A stretch of 11,677 nucleotides of DNA from Candidatus Poseidoniaceae archaeon (GTDB lineage: Archaea; Thermoplasmatota; Poseidoniia; Poseidoniales; Poseidoniaceae). The stretch is from contig DUHJ01000103.1 of assembly GCA_013330925.1 (NCBI GenBank), positions 1-11,677 of the forward strand, given 5' to 3'. Each line of letters starts with the position of its first letter. The first letter of the stretch is position 1. The notes beneath the pieces were generated by a model that was not told the origin of the DNA, did no database searches, and was given only the letters and a program-made list of their open reading frames with translations. Below are positions 1 to 6,338 of the stretch, piece after piece. Position numbers and translations under genes: made by a program.

Positions 1-315
1 CGTGGCCTGCCGTTCAAGCACCATGTGATGCACGAGCGGCGTCGCGCATTCACCCAGCGGAACGACGGCCCAGCCTGCCGTACGAAAGGCGTCGAGGACG
101 GCCTGCACCAAGGCGGGGTTGCCCGGCCGGTTGTCCCAGCCGATGACCACTTCAGCGCCCTCTCGGTCGAGGGTTCGGGCGATGGCTTGTCCGGCAAGCC
201 AAGCGAGGGAGGGCGTGAGTCGCCGTTCGTCTTCCAAAGCCTCGATGGCCTGACGTGTTCCGCAAGGCCGGAGGTCCACTTCGCCTCGGATGCCGTCGGT
301 ACCGAACAGGTTCAC
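1..315 (-). CDS. glmM: Phosphoglucosamine / phosphohexose mutase, N-terminal part (cut by the left window edge)
   Basis: This is the first 105 residues of an alpha-D-phosphohexomutase; the rest lies left of base 1. Such enzymes move phosphate between C6 and C1 of a sugar; the GlmM branch converts glucosamine-6-phosphate to glucosamine-1-phosphate for UDP-GlcNAc. The N-terminus carries FGTDGIRG (residues 4-11), a hallmark of this family and especially of GlmM, followed by VVIGWDNRP (56-64), the usual G-D-x-R region. The visible part stops at CATPLVHHMV, just before where the phosphoserine loop (TASHNP-like) is expected, so the catalytic serine cannot be checked. GTG at 313-315 is chosen because GAGGTGAT (minus strand, 319-326) sits three bases upstream and FGTDG follows at once. 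It lies 9 bp after the beta-helix gene, which supports an amino-sugar role. A phosphomannomutase of the same fold is the main alternative. Confidence 0.88.
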   Translation of the reverse strand, partial: MNLFGTDGIRGEVDLRPCGTRQAIEALEDERRLTPSLAWLAGQAIARTLDREGAEVVIGWDNRPGNPALVQAVLDAFRTAGWAVVPLGECATPLVHHMVLERQAT

Positions 316-318
316 GAA

Positions 319-326
319 ATCACCTC
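319..326 (-). promoter_or_regulatory. Shine-Dalgarno site of the mutase gene, overlapping the upstream stop
   Basis: On the minus strand this reads GAGGTGAT, an eight-base match to the complement of the conserved archaeal 16S 3' end (ATCACCTCC). It begins inside the TGA stop of the beta-helix gene (325-327) and lies 3 bases from the GTG start at 315, a short spacing. Overlap of stop and ribosome-binding site suggests translational coupling, so the two proteins are probably made together. It is the strongest ribosome-binding site seen in the window. Confidence 0.7.
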
Positions 327-1005
327 AACGATGCCGTCGTGCTTCGAGGTGCACACCGCTGACCGTGGTGTTGGGATCCACCGTTGAACCGGCCACGAGC
401 ACGCAGCCAGGATTGGTCACCGCATTGCAGCCAAGCTGCACCCCGTCACCAAGGATGGCTCCAAATTTCCGAACCCCTGTGGGCACGCGTTCACCGTCGA
501 TCCAGACGTGTACTTCACCACCGTCGTGCCGGAGGTTCGACAGTTTGACCCCGGCGCCAAGGTTGACTCCAGGGCCCAGGATGCTGTCGCCGACGTAGTT
601 GAAATGCGGAGCCTTGGCGCCAGGCAGCAACACGCTATGCTTCACTTCGGTGCAGTGCCCGATGACGCTGCCACGGCACGCCCACGTCCACGGTCGGACG
701 TAGGCCGCATGACGAACGACGGCCCCTGCTTCAATGAAACACGGCCCAATGAAGTGGGCCCCTGCTTCGATCACCGCATCGGCATGAATGGCCACGCGAC
801 CTTCTCGCTCGTCCACCGTGTAATGGTCAGCATGCGTTGTTCGCAGACCACCCGCGTTCAGCACCGCGGCCGAAAGTTGGGCCCGCAAACCGTCCTTGGA
901 CTTCGGGTCCAGCAGCGCCCACACCGCGCCCTCACCGAAGCGTGGTCCTGCACCGTAGTCCACGTCCGAAAAGACGTCCTCAGCCGATGGGAGGCGTGGC
1001 GCCAT
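325..1005 (-). CDS. Left-handed beta-helix (hexapeptide) sugar-phosphate acyltransferase-like protein
   Basis: This 226-residue protein resembles the C-terminal acetyltransferase half of GlmU and of archaeal bifunctional sugar-1-phosphate nucleotidyltransferases. A degenerate N-terminal ~65 residues precedes hexapeptide turns from about residue 70 (IHADAVIEAGAHFIGPCFIE), then the conserved NYVGDS (136-141), GPGVNLGAG (144-152), SNLRHDGG (156-163), TGVRKFGAILGDG (176-188) and NPG (198-200), the family's signature order. In GlmU-type enzymes this domain transfers acetyl from acetyl-CoA to glucosamine-1-phosphate. There is no room for a nucleotidyltransferase domain (GlmU-type fusions are about 400 residues or more), so a stand-alone acyltransferase is likely, with any uridylyltransferase elsewhere. 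The ATG at 1005 begins 39 bp after the small helix-turn-helix gene. Pairing with the downstream mutase fits UDP-amino-sugar synthesis. Exact substrate is unknown. Confidence 0.8.
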   Translation of the reverse strand: MAPRLPSAEDVFSDVDYGAGPRFGEGAVWALLDPKSKDGLRAQLSAAVLNAGGLRTTHADHYTVDEREGRVAIHADAVIEAGAHFIGPCFIEAGAVVRHAAYVRPWTWACRGSVIGHCTEVKHSVLLPGAKAPHFNYVGDSILGPGVNLGAGVKLSNLRHDGGEVHVWIDGERVPTGVRKFGAILGDGVQLGCNAVTNPGCVLVAGSTVDPNTTVSGVHLEARRHR

Positions 1006-1044
1006 GCACCGGTGAACCGACCCTGCCGCATCAAGGTGCCGAGG

Positions 1045-1296
1045 TCAAGCCGCGACCTTGTAGAGGCGCTTGCCCGTGGTGGCGTCCATCGTGAAGGCCA
1101 CGGCTTCCTTGAGGTACCTGGGGATGAAGTAGCCCACCTTTCGGGCGGTCAGTCCATGGTTCCGCATCCGGCGAACGTTGGCCAGGTGATCGACGATGTC
1201 CGCTGCAGAGCAGTTCGGGTTTGCTTCCACGTAGGCCACAATTTCGTCCTTCAGACGTTCCAACCTTGCCGCTTTCTGCGATCCCTTTCCGTGCAT
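1045..1296 (-). CDS. Small winged-helix-like protein, 83 residues
   Basis: A short basic protein starting at ATG 1294-1296. Residues 10-27 predict as one helix (RLERLKDEIVAYVEANP), followed by NCSAADIVDHL (28-38) and LTARKVGYFIPRYL (49-62), a spacing that resembles the helix-turn-helix of small archaeal winged-helix proteins; the tail TMDATTGKRLYKV (68-80) could form the wing hairpin. That suggests DNA binding, but I cannot name a family. It is 53 bp downstream of the 271-residue gene and 39 bp upstream of the beta-helix gene, on the same strand. No Shine-Dalgarno is visible before ATG 1296. The frame stays open upstream to 1575, but that part is arginine- and proline-rich, overlaps the upstream gene in another frame and looks non-coding. 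A ribosomal- or ribosome-associated small basic protein is an alternative. Confidence 0.65.
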   Translation of the reverse strand: MHGKGSQKAARLERLKDEIVAYVEANPNCSAADIVDHLANVRRMRNHGLTARKVGYFIPRYLKEAVAFTMDATTGKRLYKVAA

Positions 1297-1349
1297 AGAG
1301 AGATATCGACGCCTGAGGACTTCAATGTGGCGTGGGAGGTCCCAAGGAT

Positions 1350-2165
1350 TCAGCGGTGGACGTCGAGCACGTCCCCCCAATCTCGGGCAGAACCACGTCG
1401 AAACACGTTGTCGTGGAAGGCGCGTTGTGGGTAGTGCACGCATCGAGCCAGCCGTCCACGGTGATCGTAGCAGCCACGGCGGACGTGCACAGGGACCATC
1501 ACGATGGACACATCGACCGCCGGTCCGGTGGTTGGGGGCGCCGGTCGTTCCACACGTTCCTCTTCTCCGTCCCATTGGACGTCCTCACGGCTTGGATGGT
1601 CCAAAGGACCCGATTCGATGTGGAGGTGCCCTTCGGCCGGTCGAACAGGTTTCCACACACCGGGGCGATCTTCAGCAAGCCACATGGTGAGGCGCTTCAT
1701 TTCGGGACGTGTGAACAAGCCGAGGTGCGCCACTTCCCACCATCCAGCGGAGCGGGCCAAGGTGACGTGGTGCAAACCAGGTTGGATGTTCCGAGCGTCC
1801 TGTCCGTCGGTCCAGGTTCTGCACAGGTCGGAAAGGCGAACCCGGAAGATGGGCACCGTTTCGCAACGCAACGTGGCCAGACGGTAGGGGTTGGCCAATT
1901 CACCAAGCAACAGGAATGGCCAGCGCTGGTCGAGGGGCGCGGCACCATGTTCGACAAGCAGGTCGGACAGGCCACGCCCTTCCGCGTCGGTGTAGGTGGC
2001 CGCAAGGGCCCTGATGCCTGCAAGGTCCAGCTCGCCATCGGGCATCGAGGACGGGGGCGTCAACCCCCACGTGGCTTCGGGCGTGTGCAAAACGTCGGAT
2101 TCAGGCAAGGCCACCGGAGAGGATGCGGGGCTGTAGGGCCAGAGCCGTGGGCTTCGTCCGTCCAT
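1350..2165 (-). CDS. Uncharacterised 271-residue protein, possible cyclotransferase-like core
   Basis: I do not recognise this protein with confidence. Start ATG 2163-2165 lies 37 bp after the zinc-ribbon gene; the frame is open further upstream, but that part overlaps the zinc-ribbon gene and is low-complexity. A second possible start is ATG at 2043-2045 (residue 41), which would remove a proline-rich leader. The core is LLLGELANPYRL (85-96), VPIFRVRLSDL (104-114), then GLHHVTLARSAGWWEVAHLGLFTRPEMKRL (within 130-159). The order of strand, N-P-x-x-L, V-P-hydrophobic-R-x-R-L and a later E-x-L-type helix loosely resembles gamma-glutamylcyclotransferase-like proteins, though the usual YGSN/AVGSN loop reads LLGELAN. 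After residue 170 comes an acidic, proline-rich stretch and a second hydrophobic strand (VDVSIVMVPVHV, 217-228). No signal peptide, membrane helix or metal cluster is evident. The plus strand is open in parallel, but its translation looks like an antisense shadow. Confidence 0.65.
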   Translation of the reverse strand: MDGRSPRLWPYSPASSPVALPESDVLHTPEATWGLTPPSSMPDGELDLAGIRALAATYTDAEGRGLSDLLVEHGAAPLDQRWPFLLLGELANPYRLATLRCETVPIFRVRLSDLCRTWTDGQDARNIQPGLHHVTLARSAGWWEVAHLGLFTRPEMKRLTMWLAEDRPGVWKPVRPAEGHLHIESGPLDHPSREDVQWDGEEERVERPAPPTTGPAVDVSIVMVPVHVRRGCYDHRGRLARCVHYPQRAFHDNVFRRGSARDWGDVLDVHR

Positions 2166-2202
2166 GGCGCATGGACCGGACCGAGGGCCATCAATGCCGC
2201 GT

Positions 2203-2601
2203 TCAATCGCTGAAGGTGTGGGTCGCTGCGCAGGCGGGGCAGGTGACCTTGATCGGGCGGACGTCAGGGATGCCGAGGGCAGAACCGCAGGTCGGGCAAC
2301 GGATGGCTTGGCTGACCTGCGAACGACGGGCTTTGGCGTCCGCCGTCGGATCGTAGCCGTAGCGAAATTGCGAGAGGTCGAGCCGGTCCACCGCCTTCGG
2401 TGGGGCAGGTACATCTGGGATGGAGGGGCCTGACGTGTGTTCCTGTGGAGCGGCCGCGCCCCCACCTCCGAGGTGTGCGCTGAGTGCCCGCTCCACGTCG
2501 GCAGGAGCGACGCCGTTGGCACGGGCCACGGCGTCGATGGCCAGCATCCGATCGTAGCCTACCAGCGACGCGAGACGTTCGAGGTCCTGAGGGCTGACCA
2601 T
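2203..2601 (-). CDS. Small zinc-ribbon protein with helical N-terminal domain, 132 residues
   Basis: The C-terminus carries two knuckles, CPTC (C102, C105) and CPAC (C121, C124), 15 residues apart between the pairs, a classic zinc ribbon; the surrounding IKVTCPACAATHTF resembles ribbons common in archaeal regulatory and membrane-associated proteins. Residues 1-45 predict as three short helices (QDLERLASLVGYDRML, AIDAVARANG, PADVERALSAHL), a pattern that recalls UBA-type three-helix bundles. A glycine/proline linker (about 46-70) joins the halves. There is no membrane helix. A likely Shine-Dalgarno, AAGGAG, lies 11 bases upstream of ATG 2599-2601. The gene starts 25 bp after the large membrane-protein gene, so co-transcription is probable. 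Function is unknown; nucleic-acid or protein binding is the general expectation for such ribbons. Confidence 0.75.
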   Translation of the reverse strand: MVSPQDLERLASLVGYDRMLAIDAVARANGVAPADVERALSAHLGGGGAAAPQEHTSGPSIPDVPAPPKAVDRLDLSQFRYGYDPTADAKARRSQVSQAIRCPTCGSALGIPDVRPIKVTCPACAATHTFSD

Positions 2602-2612
2602 GCCTTCGCCTG

Positions 2613-2618
2613 CTCCTT
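2613..2618 (-). promoter_or_regulatory. Probable Shine-Dalgarno of the zinc-ribbon gene
   Basis: AAGGAG on the minus strand, 11 bases before ATG 2599-2601 and inside the 25 bp gap after the membrane-protein stop. It supports that ATG as the start. Most other starts in this run lack a recognisable site, so initiation there is probably leaderless or weakly guided. Confidence 0.5.
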
Positions 2619-2626
2619 TTCATGTT

Positions 2627-3820
2627 TCAGGCTTGCTCGCTTTCGTTCATTTCAGGCAGGGCCGGTGGAAAGGCCAAGGTCGTGGCCATGACCCCGACAA
2701 AGGCGCACAGCACGACCGCTCCGAAGGTGGCGTGCACCGTCCATCCGAACGGCACCATGTGCAGGTTCGTGCCTTCCCACCACGTGGCCCATGGGCCACG
2801 GACGAGCAACGTGATCTGGAACACGAGCACCTGAAGGGCGACAGCAGCGGCCACGAAAGACGCACGCCACCCCCTGTTCCACATGAACCGCAGCGCTTCC
2901 ACAAGCACGGCCCAAATCAAGCCCATGATGAGCATGCTTTGGTCGAATTCAGCGTACACCCATGTGCCCAGTGCGTGAAAGCTCACCAACACGGCCAAAC
3001 TTCCTGGGGCCGGCGTCCAGCGTCTCAGGAAAAGGAGCAAGACGGCAGAGGTCAACGCCGCGTGGATGAGCAGAGCACGCATTCCTGTGGCCAGCGCGGT
3101 GTTGTAATCGCTGTTCCAACAGGTGTAGCTGTACTCGGCCGTGTAGCAATATTCGTTGATGCCCATGATCCATGGATGGGTGTACCGCACGATGAGCAGG
3201 ACGACACACCATGCCGCCCCCAAACCGAAGATAGGAAGGGCTTGGGAGCGTAGACCGTTCACCCCGCTTTTTGGGTCGGCCCAAGCCGACCACAATGGAC
3301 CGGTAACGGAAAGCATCAGCCCCGCGAACAAACCGATGTGGGTTGGGGAGAGGAGGATGTCAATGTTGGATTCAACCCCCAATGTCTCATGCCAAATCAT
3401 GTCGCCAAAGCCGGAGATGAAGAAGACGATGATGCCCCACACGCCAGGGCGGTGCTCGGGTGCGACGTCGCTGAGCACGCCAAAGGGGCGACGAAGCATT
3501 TCCCTGACGCCCCCTTCGGGCATGACGGCGTAGAAGATGTAGGCACCATAGGCGGTGGCGCCCGAATACCACACCGCATGCCATTCGGTGAAGAAGGTGT
3601 CATCCACCTGGCCTGCGATGTGTGCGAAGGCATCGATGAGAAGGCCACCGAGGCACCAAAATCCGAGGACGAGGATGATGACGTCGTAGAAGCGCTCACC
3701 CACTTTGGGCAAGGCCCCCCAGCGCCGGTGCAAGACGAAGGCCAACACGCCTGCGGCGAGGAGGGAACCGAAGTAGATCTGCGGGAAGACGTTGTGGGCC
3801 CCTTCATGCGTGCCTGACAT
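2627..3820 (-). CDS. Polytopic membrane protein (~11 helices) with conserved-looking intramembrane histidines
   Basis: A 397-residue integral membrane protein without a name I can support. Hydrophobic segments lie at about 14-31, 45-68, 80-100, 126-144, 155-180, 194-211, 247-266, 274-290, 297-313, 320-340 and 359-384. The most distinctive part is GDMIWHETLGVE (139-150) followed by LLSPTH (156-161), at the junction of two helices. This G-D-x-x-W-H ... S-P-T-H pattern looks like a family signature rather than chance. Further histidines sit in or near helices (H67, H81, H253, H282, H354, H363), so metal or heme binding is conceivable but unproven. A loop with two cysteines (C225, C234) could form an external disulfide. 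Start ATG 3818-3820 lies 94 bp after the DUF373 gene, the longest gap in this run, and a weak T/A-rich TTCTTAG sits about 25-30 bp upstream, so a separate promoter is possible. Confidence 0.8.
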   Translation of the reverse strand: MSGTHEGAHNVFPQIYFGSLLAAGVLAFVLHRRWGALPKVGERFYDVIILVLGFWCLGGLLIDAFAHIAGQVDDTFFTEWHAVWYSGATAYGAYIFYAVMPEGGVREMLRRPFGVLSDVAPEHRPGVWGIIVFFISGFGDMIWHETLGVESNIDILLSPTHIGLFAGLMLSVTGPLWSAWADPKSGVNGLRSQALPIFGLGAAWCVVLLIVRYTHPWIMGINEYCYTAEYSYTCWNSDYNTALATGMRALLIHAALTSAVLLLFLRRWTPAPGSLAVLVSFHALGTWVYAEFDQSMLIMGLIWAVLVEALRFMWNRGWRASFVAAAVALQVLVFQITLLVRGPWATWWEGTNLHMVPFGWTVHATFGAVVLCAFVGVMATTLAFPPALPEMNESEQA

Positions 3821-3914
3821 GGCGCGAAATTCAACGTGGCGGGCTAAGAACAGGAGGGTTTCACAGGTGGAACCGGAAGCGTTCGGTCCTGTTGGCGATC
3901 CTTACCGAGCGTGT

Positions 3915-5033
3915 TCAAACGCCGCGGTAGGGTACATTGTAGGGTTGCCGCTCCTTCAGGCTACGGTTGACGACCACGGCGAACCAAAGCACCAAGATCC
4001 AAATCATCGGCATCGTCAGTTCGCTGAGAATGCTCTGCACCTCAAAGGTGAATTCGCCAGCCAGCACTTGGCTGGCAATGTTGAGCGAGGAATCGACGAA
4101 AGAGTACACCACCAAACCGAAAATGGAGAGGATGATCATCCGTCCAGAGAAGTTCCCGCGCTTGATGCGGAGCATCATGAACCCGGCCGTGGAGGTCAGG
4201 AAAGCCAAAACGATCCATGCAAGGGCGCTGTGCAGTGTTTCCAACCACACGGCCGCCGAAGCGCTTGTGGTTTCGGTCAACAGTTCGTATTGGCGCCAGC
4301 CTTCGGCCACGGCGAACAAGGCACTGAACAGCGTGGCCGTCCAAAGCAACGACGTGAACATGGCCGCGTCCGCGTTTTCACGCATTTCCTGCATGACCCG
4401 GTTTACGTTGTCGTCAATGCCCGCGCCCTTGGCGAAAATGTAGAGCCCACTCAGCAACGGAAGGCCACCGAGCACCACGCTTCCAATGGCGTCAGGGAGC
4501 ATCACGCCCAAGCCGAGGATGGCGAGCACCAGGCCGGTAGGAATCATGAACCGAGAGCGCCATTTCGGGTCTTCAAGCGCCTTCACGATGTAGTAGTAGG
4601 TGCCTTCAATGCCCTTGGATTGCTTGACGATGATTTTCTCGATGTGCTCGATCTTGACCCTGGATTGAATCAATGGAAGCACGGCTTCGTCTTCCGCGCC
4701 GTCGGTGACGACGATGCAACGGTCAGGCTGGAAGGCGTTGACCACTTCGTCGAGTTGAGCGGAGATGGCGCGGTCTGAACGTTGCCCGACCTTTTCGTCG
4801 CCCGTGAGCACTGCGACCTCGACTTCGTCTTCCGCGCCCTTGGATTCCAACAGGCGGTCGTACTGCGCCAGCGCTCCGAGGATGGCGTTGGTGTCGCTTT
4901 CCTCAGGGTCGGCCATGCCGAGTTTGAGGGCGGCGGTCAGGACGTTCCTTCGGTTCACCACAGGTCCACGAATCGAGGTCTTGTTGCCAAGGTCATCGTC
5001 GCGGTCAACGGTCAGAACGAGGATGCGGTCCAT
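3915..5033 (-). CDS. DUF373 family archaeal membrane protein
   Basis: This 372-residue protein fits DUF373, an archaeal family of unknown function with a soluble N-terminal half and a membrane C-terminal half. Visible landmarks are VDRDDDLG (9-16), ADPEESDTNA (41-50), LTGDEKVG (76-83), VVTDGAEDE (108-116), PLIQSRV (120-126) and VKQSKGIEGTYYY (136-148). The D-rich loops following strands suggest a Rossmann-like phosphate- or metal-binding domain (inference). About six membrane helices follow (roughly 163-181, 184-203, 224-244, 264-288, 298-323, 339-356). I choose ATG 5031-5033 because the family typically begins right at the first strand (DRILVLTVDRD). A TTG at 5103-5105, 3 bp after the priL stop, would add 24 polar residues and cannot be excluded. 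GAAACGAAAG on the minus strand about 28-37 bp before the ATG could be a weak promoter element. Confidence 0.88.
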   Translation of the reverse strand: MDRILVLTVDRDDDLGNKTSIRGPVVNRRNVLTAALKLGMADPEESDTNAILGALAQYDRLLESKGAEDEVEVAVLTGDEKVGQRSDRAISAQLDEVVNAFQPDRCIVVTDGAEDEAVLPLIQSRVKIEHIEKIIVKQSKGIEGTYYYIVKALEDPKWRSRFMIPTGLVLAILGLGVMLPDAIGSVVLGGLPLLSGLYIFAKGAGIDDNVNRVMQEMRENADAAMFTSLLWTATLFSALFAVAEGWRQYELLTETTSASAAVWLETLHSALAWIVLAFLTSTAGFMMLRIKRGNFSGRMIILSIFGLVVYSFVDSSLNIASQVLAGEFTFEVQSILSELTMPMIWILVLWFAVVVNRSLKERQPYNVPYRGV

Positions 5034-5108
5034 GGTCGGCTCTGACCCGACGATGCGGGTCTTTCGTTTCAAGTCCTGTGTCGAAACGCAGGTGTCGTTG
5101 GCCAAAAC

Positions 5109-6302
5109 TCACGCGTCGGTGGTGGGCGGCGGTTCGTGGTGGACCACAGGGGCCGCTTCCTCCTCCATGCGTTGCTTCCACCGTTGTTTCGAGCGCACGT
5201 ACTTCAGCGGGTGCGTCAGCCATTCACGGTCGCACAGGCGATCGTCGCCCGGCAGGACGGGGCAATTGTGGTTCACCTTGAGCTTCGCACATCCCGCGGG
5301 CGTGTACCCTTGTTCGTAGACGTGGCCCACCTGATACGTGGTCGTGGCCTCGCTGAAGTCAGGGGCGCCGCGGAAGAAGTCCACCGTGGTGGTTTGAGGC
5401 AATTCCATGGTCGATCCCATGGAGGCGAGGAAGACCCTTCCGAAGTGGTTCACGTTCACGCCGTTGGTCAAGTCCGACACGATGCGCCGCATGCATGGAG
5501 GCCAGTCCTCTTCGTCCACACCGGCCAGGGCGATGCTCTGTTGAACACGCGCGTCCATGAGGTTTCGAACGATGCCAATGGGCAGCGCCAACCTCGCGGC
5601 CAAATCGTCGTTGACTTCGGCCACTTTCTCCAAGGCCTCCGCTTCGATGCTGGCTTTGATGCGCTCCCTGAGAAGGCGGGCCACCTTGGCCGAGGAACTG
5701 TACTGCGCTTCGCTGTGGAGCCGAATGCTCCCTTCCGAGAGTTCGGTGTTCGCCAGCCGCCAACGGTCCCCGGTGATCTTGGGGCACACTTCAATGAAAT
5801 CGGACATCCCAATGGTCCATTCGAGATGCGGCAACGCCGTGCCTCGGTCACCGCGACCCGATGCCCCGCGATGTTCCCGCGACCGGACGTCGGAAAAGAA
5901 GGTCCTCGCCACCGTTGGGAGGGCACGTTCGTCGTTCCTCAGCAAGCGCTCTGCACGTTGCGCTTCCGCGAGGGCCCAGCGCGCCACCAAGCGTTCATCA
6001 CGCGTGGCGCAGACGACCAGCCGAGCGTAGTAGAACGAGAAGGCTTCCACCAGCCGACCGTTTTCGCTGTGCAAATCACCGCCGGACAGGCTGACCCCCT
6101 CCTCCGCTTCGACGGTCTCGATCAGGCGAATTCTCGCCCTTGCCCGGGCTGGCTCCATGAAACTGCCCTCGAGCAATTCGTCGAGGGTGATGCGGTGCTG
6201 CCCGGCCAAGGCCGCAATCCATGGCGAAGCTTGGGGCAGGAAGGGGTATCGTGCCAACGTCACCGCGTCTTCGACGGGTTCCGGCTCCTTGGGCACAGGC
6301 AC
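5109..6302 (-). CDS. priL: DNA primase large subunit PriL (iron-sulfur subunit)
   Basis: PriL partners with the catalytic subunit PriS (not in this window) to make the short primers that start DNA strands. The 397-residue length is normal for the family. The N-terminal helical region spans about 1-240 (for example GRLVEAFSFYYARL, 82-95). The C-terminal iron-sulfur domain begins near WPPCMRRI and continues through NVNHFGRVFLAS and YTPAGCAKLKVNHNC. Four cysteines at 270, 338, 347 and 357 match the expected [4Fe-4S] ligands, followed by the usual H-P-L-K-Y stretch (364-368). The last ~20 residues (EEEAAPVVHHEPPPTTDA) are a proline/acidic tail outside the domain. The start is GTG 6300-6302; no other start codon lies in frame in the 36 bp before mptE. 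There is no Shine-Dalgarno, but GATAA about 25 bp upstream fits a leaderless promoter. It is the first gene of an eight-gene minus-strand run. Confidence 0.93.
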   Translation of the reverse strand: MPVPKEPEPVEDAVTLARYPFLPQASPWIAALAGQHRITLDELLEGSFMEPARARARIRLIETVEAEEGVSLSGGDLHSENGRLVEAFSFYYARLVVCATRDERLVARWALAEAQRAERLLRNDERALPTVARTFFSDVRSREHRGASGRGDRGTALPHLEWTIGMSDFIEVCPKITGDRWRLANTELSEGSIRLHSEAQYSSSAKVARLLRERIKASIEAEALEKVAEVNDDLAARLALPIGIVRNLMDARVQQSIALAGVDEEDWPPCMRRIVSDLTNGVNVNHFGRVFLASMGSTMELPQTTTVDFFRGAPDFSEATTTYQVGHVYEQGYTPAGCAKLKVNHNCPVLPGDDRLCDREWLTHPLKYVRSKQRWKQRMEEEAAPVVHHEPPPTTDA

Positions 6303-6338
6303 GCGGGGAGGTGGGCGGCCACCGCTTATCAGCCTTCG
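6303..6338. promoter_or_regulatory. Divergent intergenic region between priL and mptE
   Basis: Only 36 bp separate the GTG of priL from the ATG of mptE, so both promoters must sit here or inside the neighbour's coding sequence. On the minus strand CTGATAAG, centred about 25 bp before the priL GTG (forward 6325-6332), is the only A/T-rich element and lies at the usual archaeal TATA distance for a leaderless transcript. On the plus side no TATA-like element is visible at the matching distance. GGAGGTG at 6307-6313 matches a Shine-Dalgarno but is 25 bases from the mptE ATG, too far for standard use. Promoter assignment is inference. Confidence 0.35.

Noticed and set aside
719..770. A repeated GGCCCCTGCTTC at two places about 39 bp apart.
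   Set aside because: It encodes two successive IEAGA turns of the beta-helix, so it reflects the hexapeptide protein repeat and not a DNA element.
508..1434. A 308-residue plus-strand open frame across the beta-helix and winged-helix genes.
   Set aside because: It is antisense to a protein with a clear hexapeptide-repeat signature; it has no recognisable domain and unusual composition.
1332..2213. A 293-residue plus-strand open frame opposite the 271-residue gene.
   Set aside because: Its composition looks like an antisense shadow in GC-rich DNA, and it would also overlap the end of the zinc-ribbon gene. The minus-strand protein has more natural hydrophobic patterning and fits the operon spacing.
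4685..4838. A 16-base exact direct repeat (CTTCGTCTTCCGCGCC) at 4685-4700 and 4823-4838.
   Set aside because: The copies are 138 bp apart, in frame, and both encode G-A-E-D-E within the DUF373 protein. This is explained by coding for similar acidic loops.
5136..6338. The mptE reading frame is open for about 1.2 kb further upstream, which would give a 664-residue protein.
   Set aside because: That stretch is antisense to priL, whose protein has clear primase motifs and four cluster cysteines. The upstream translation is R/H/G-rich and has no family resemblance.
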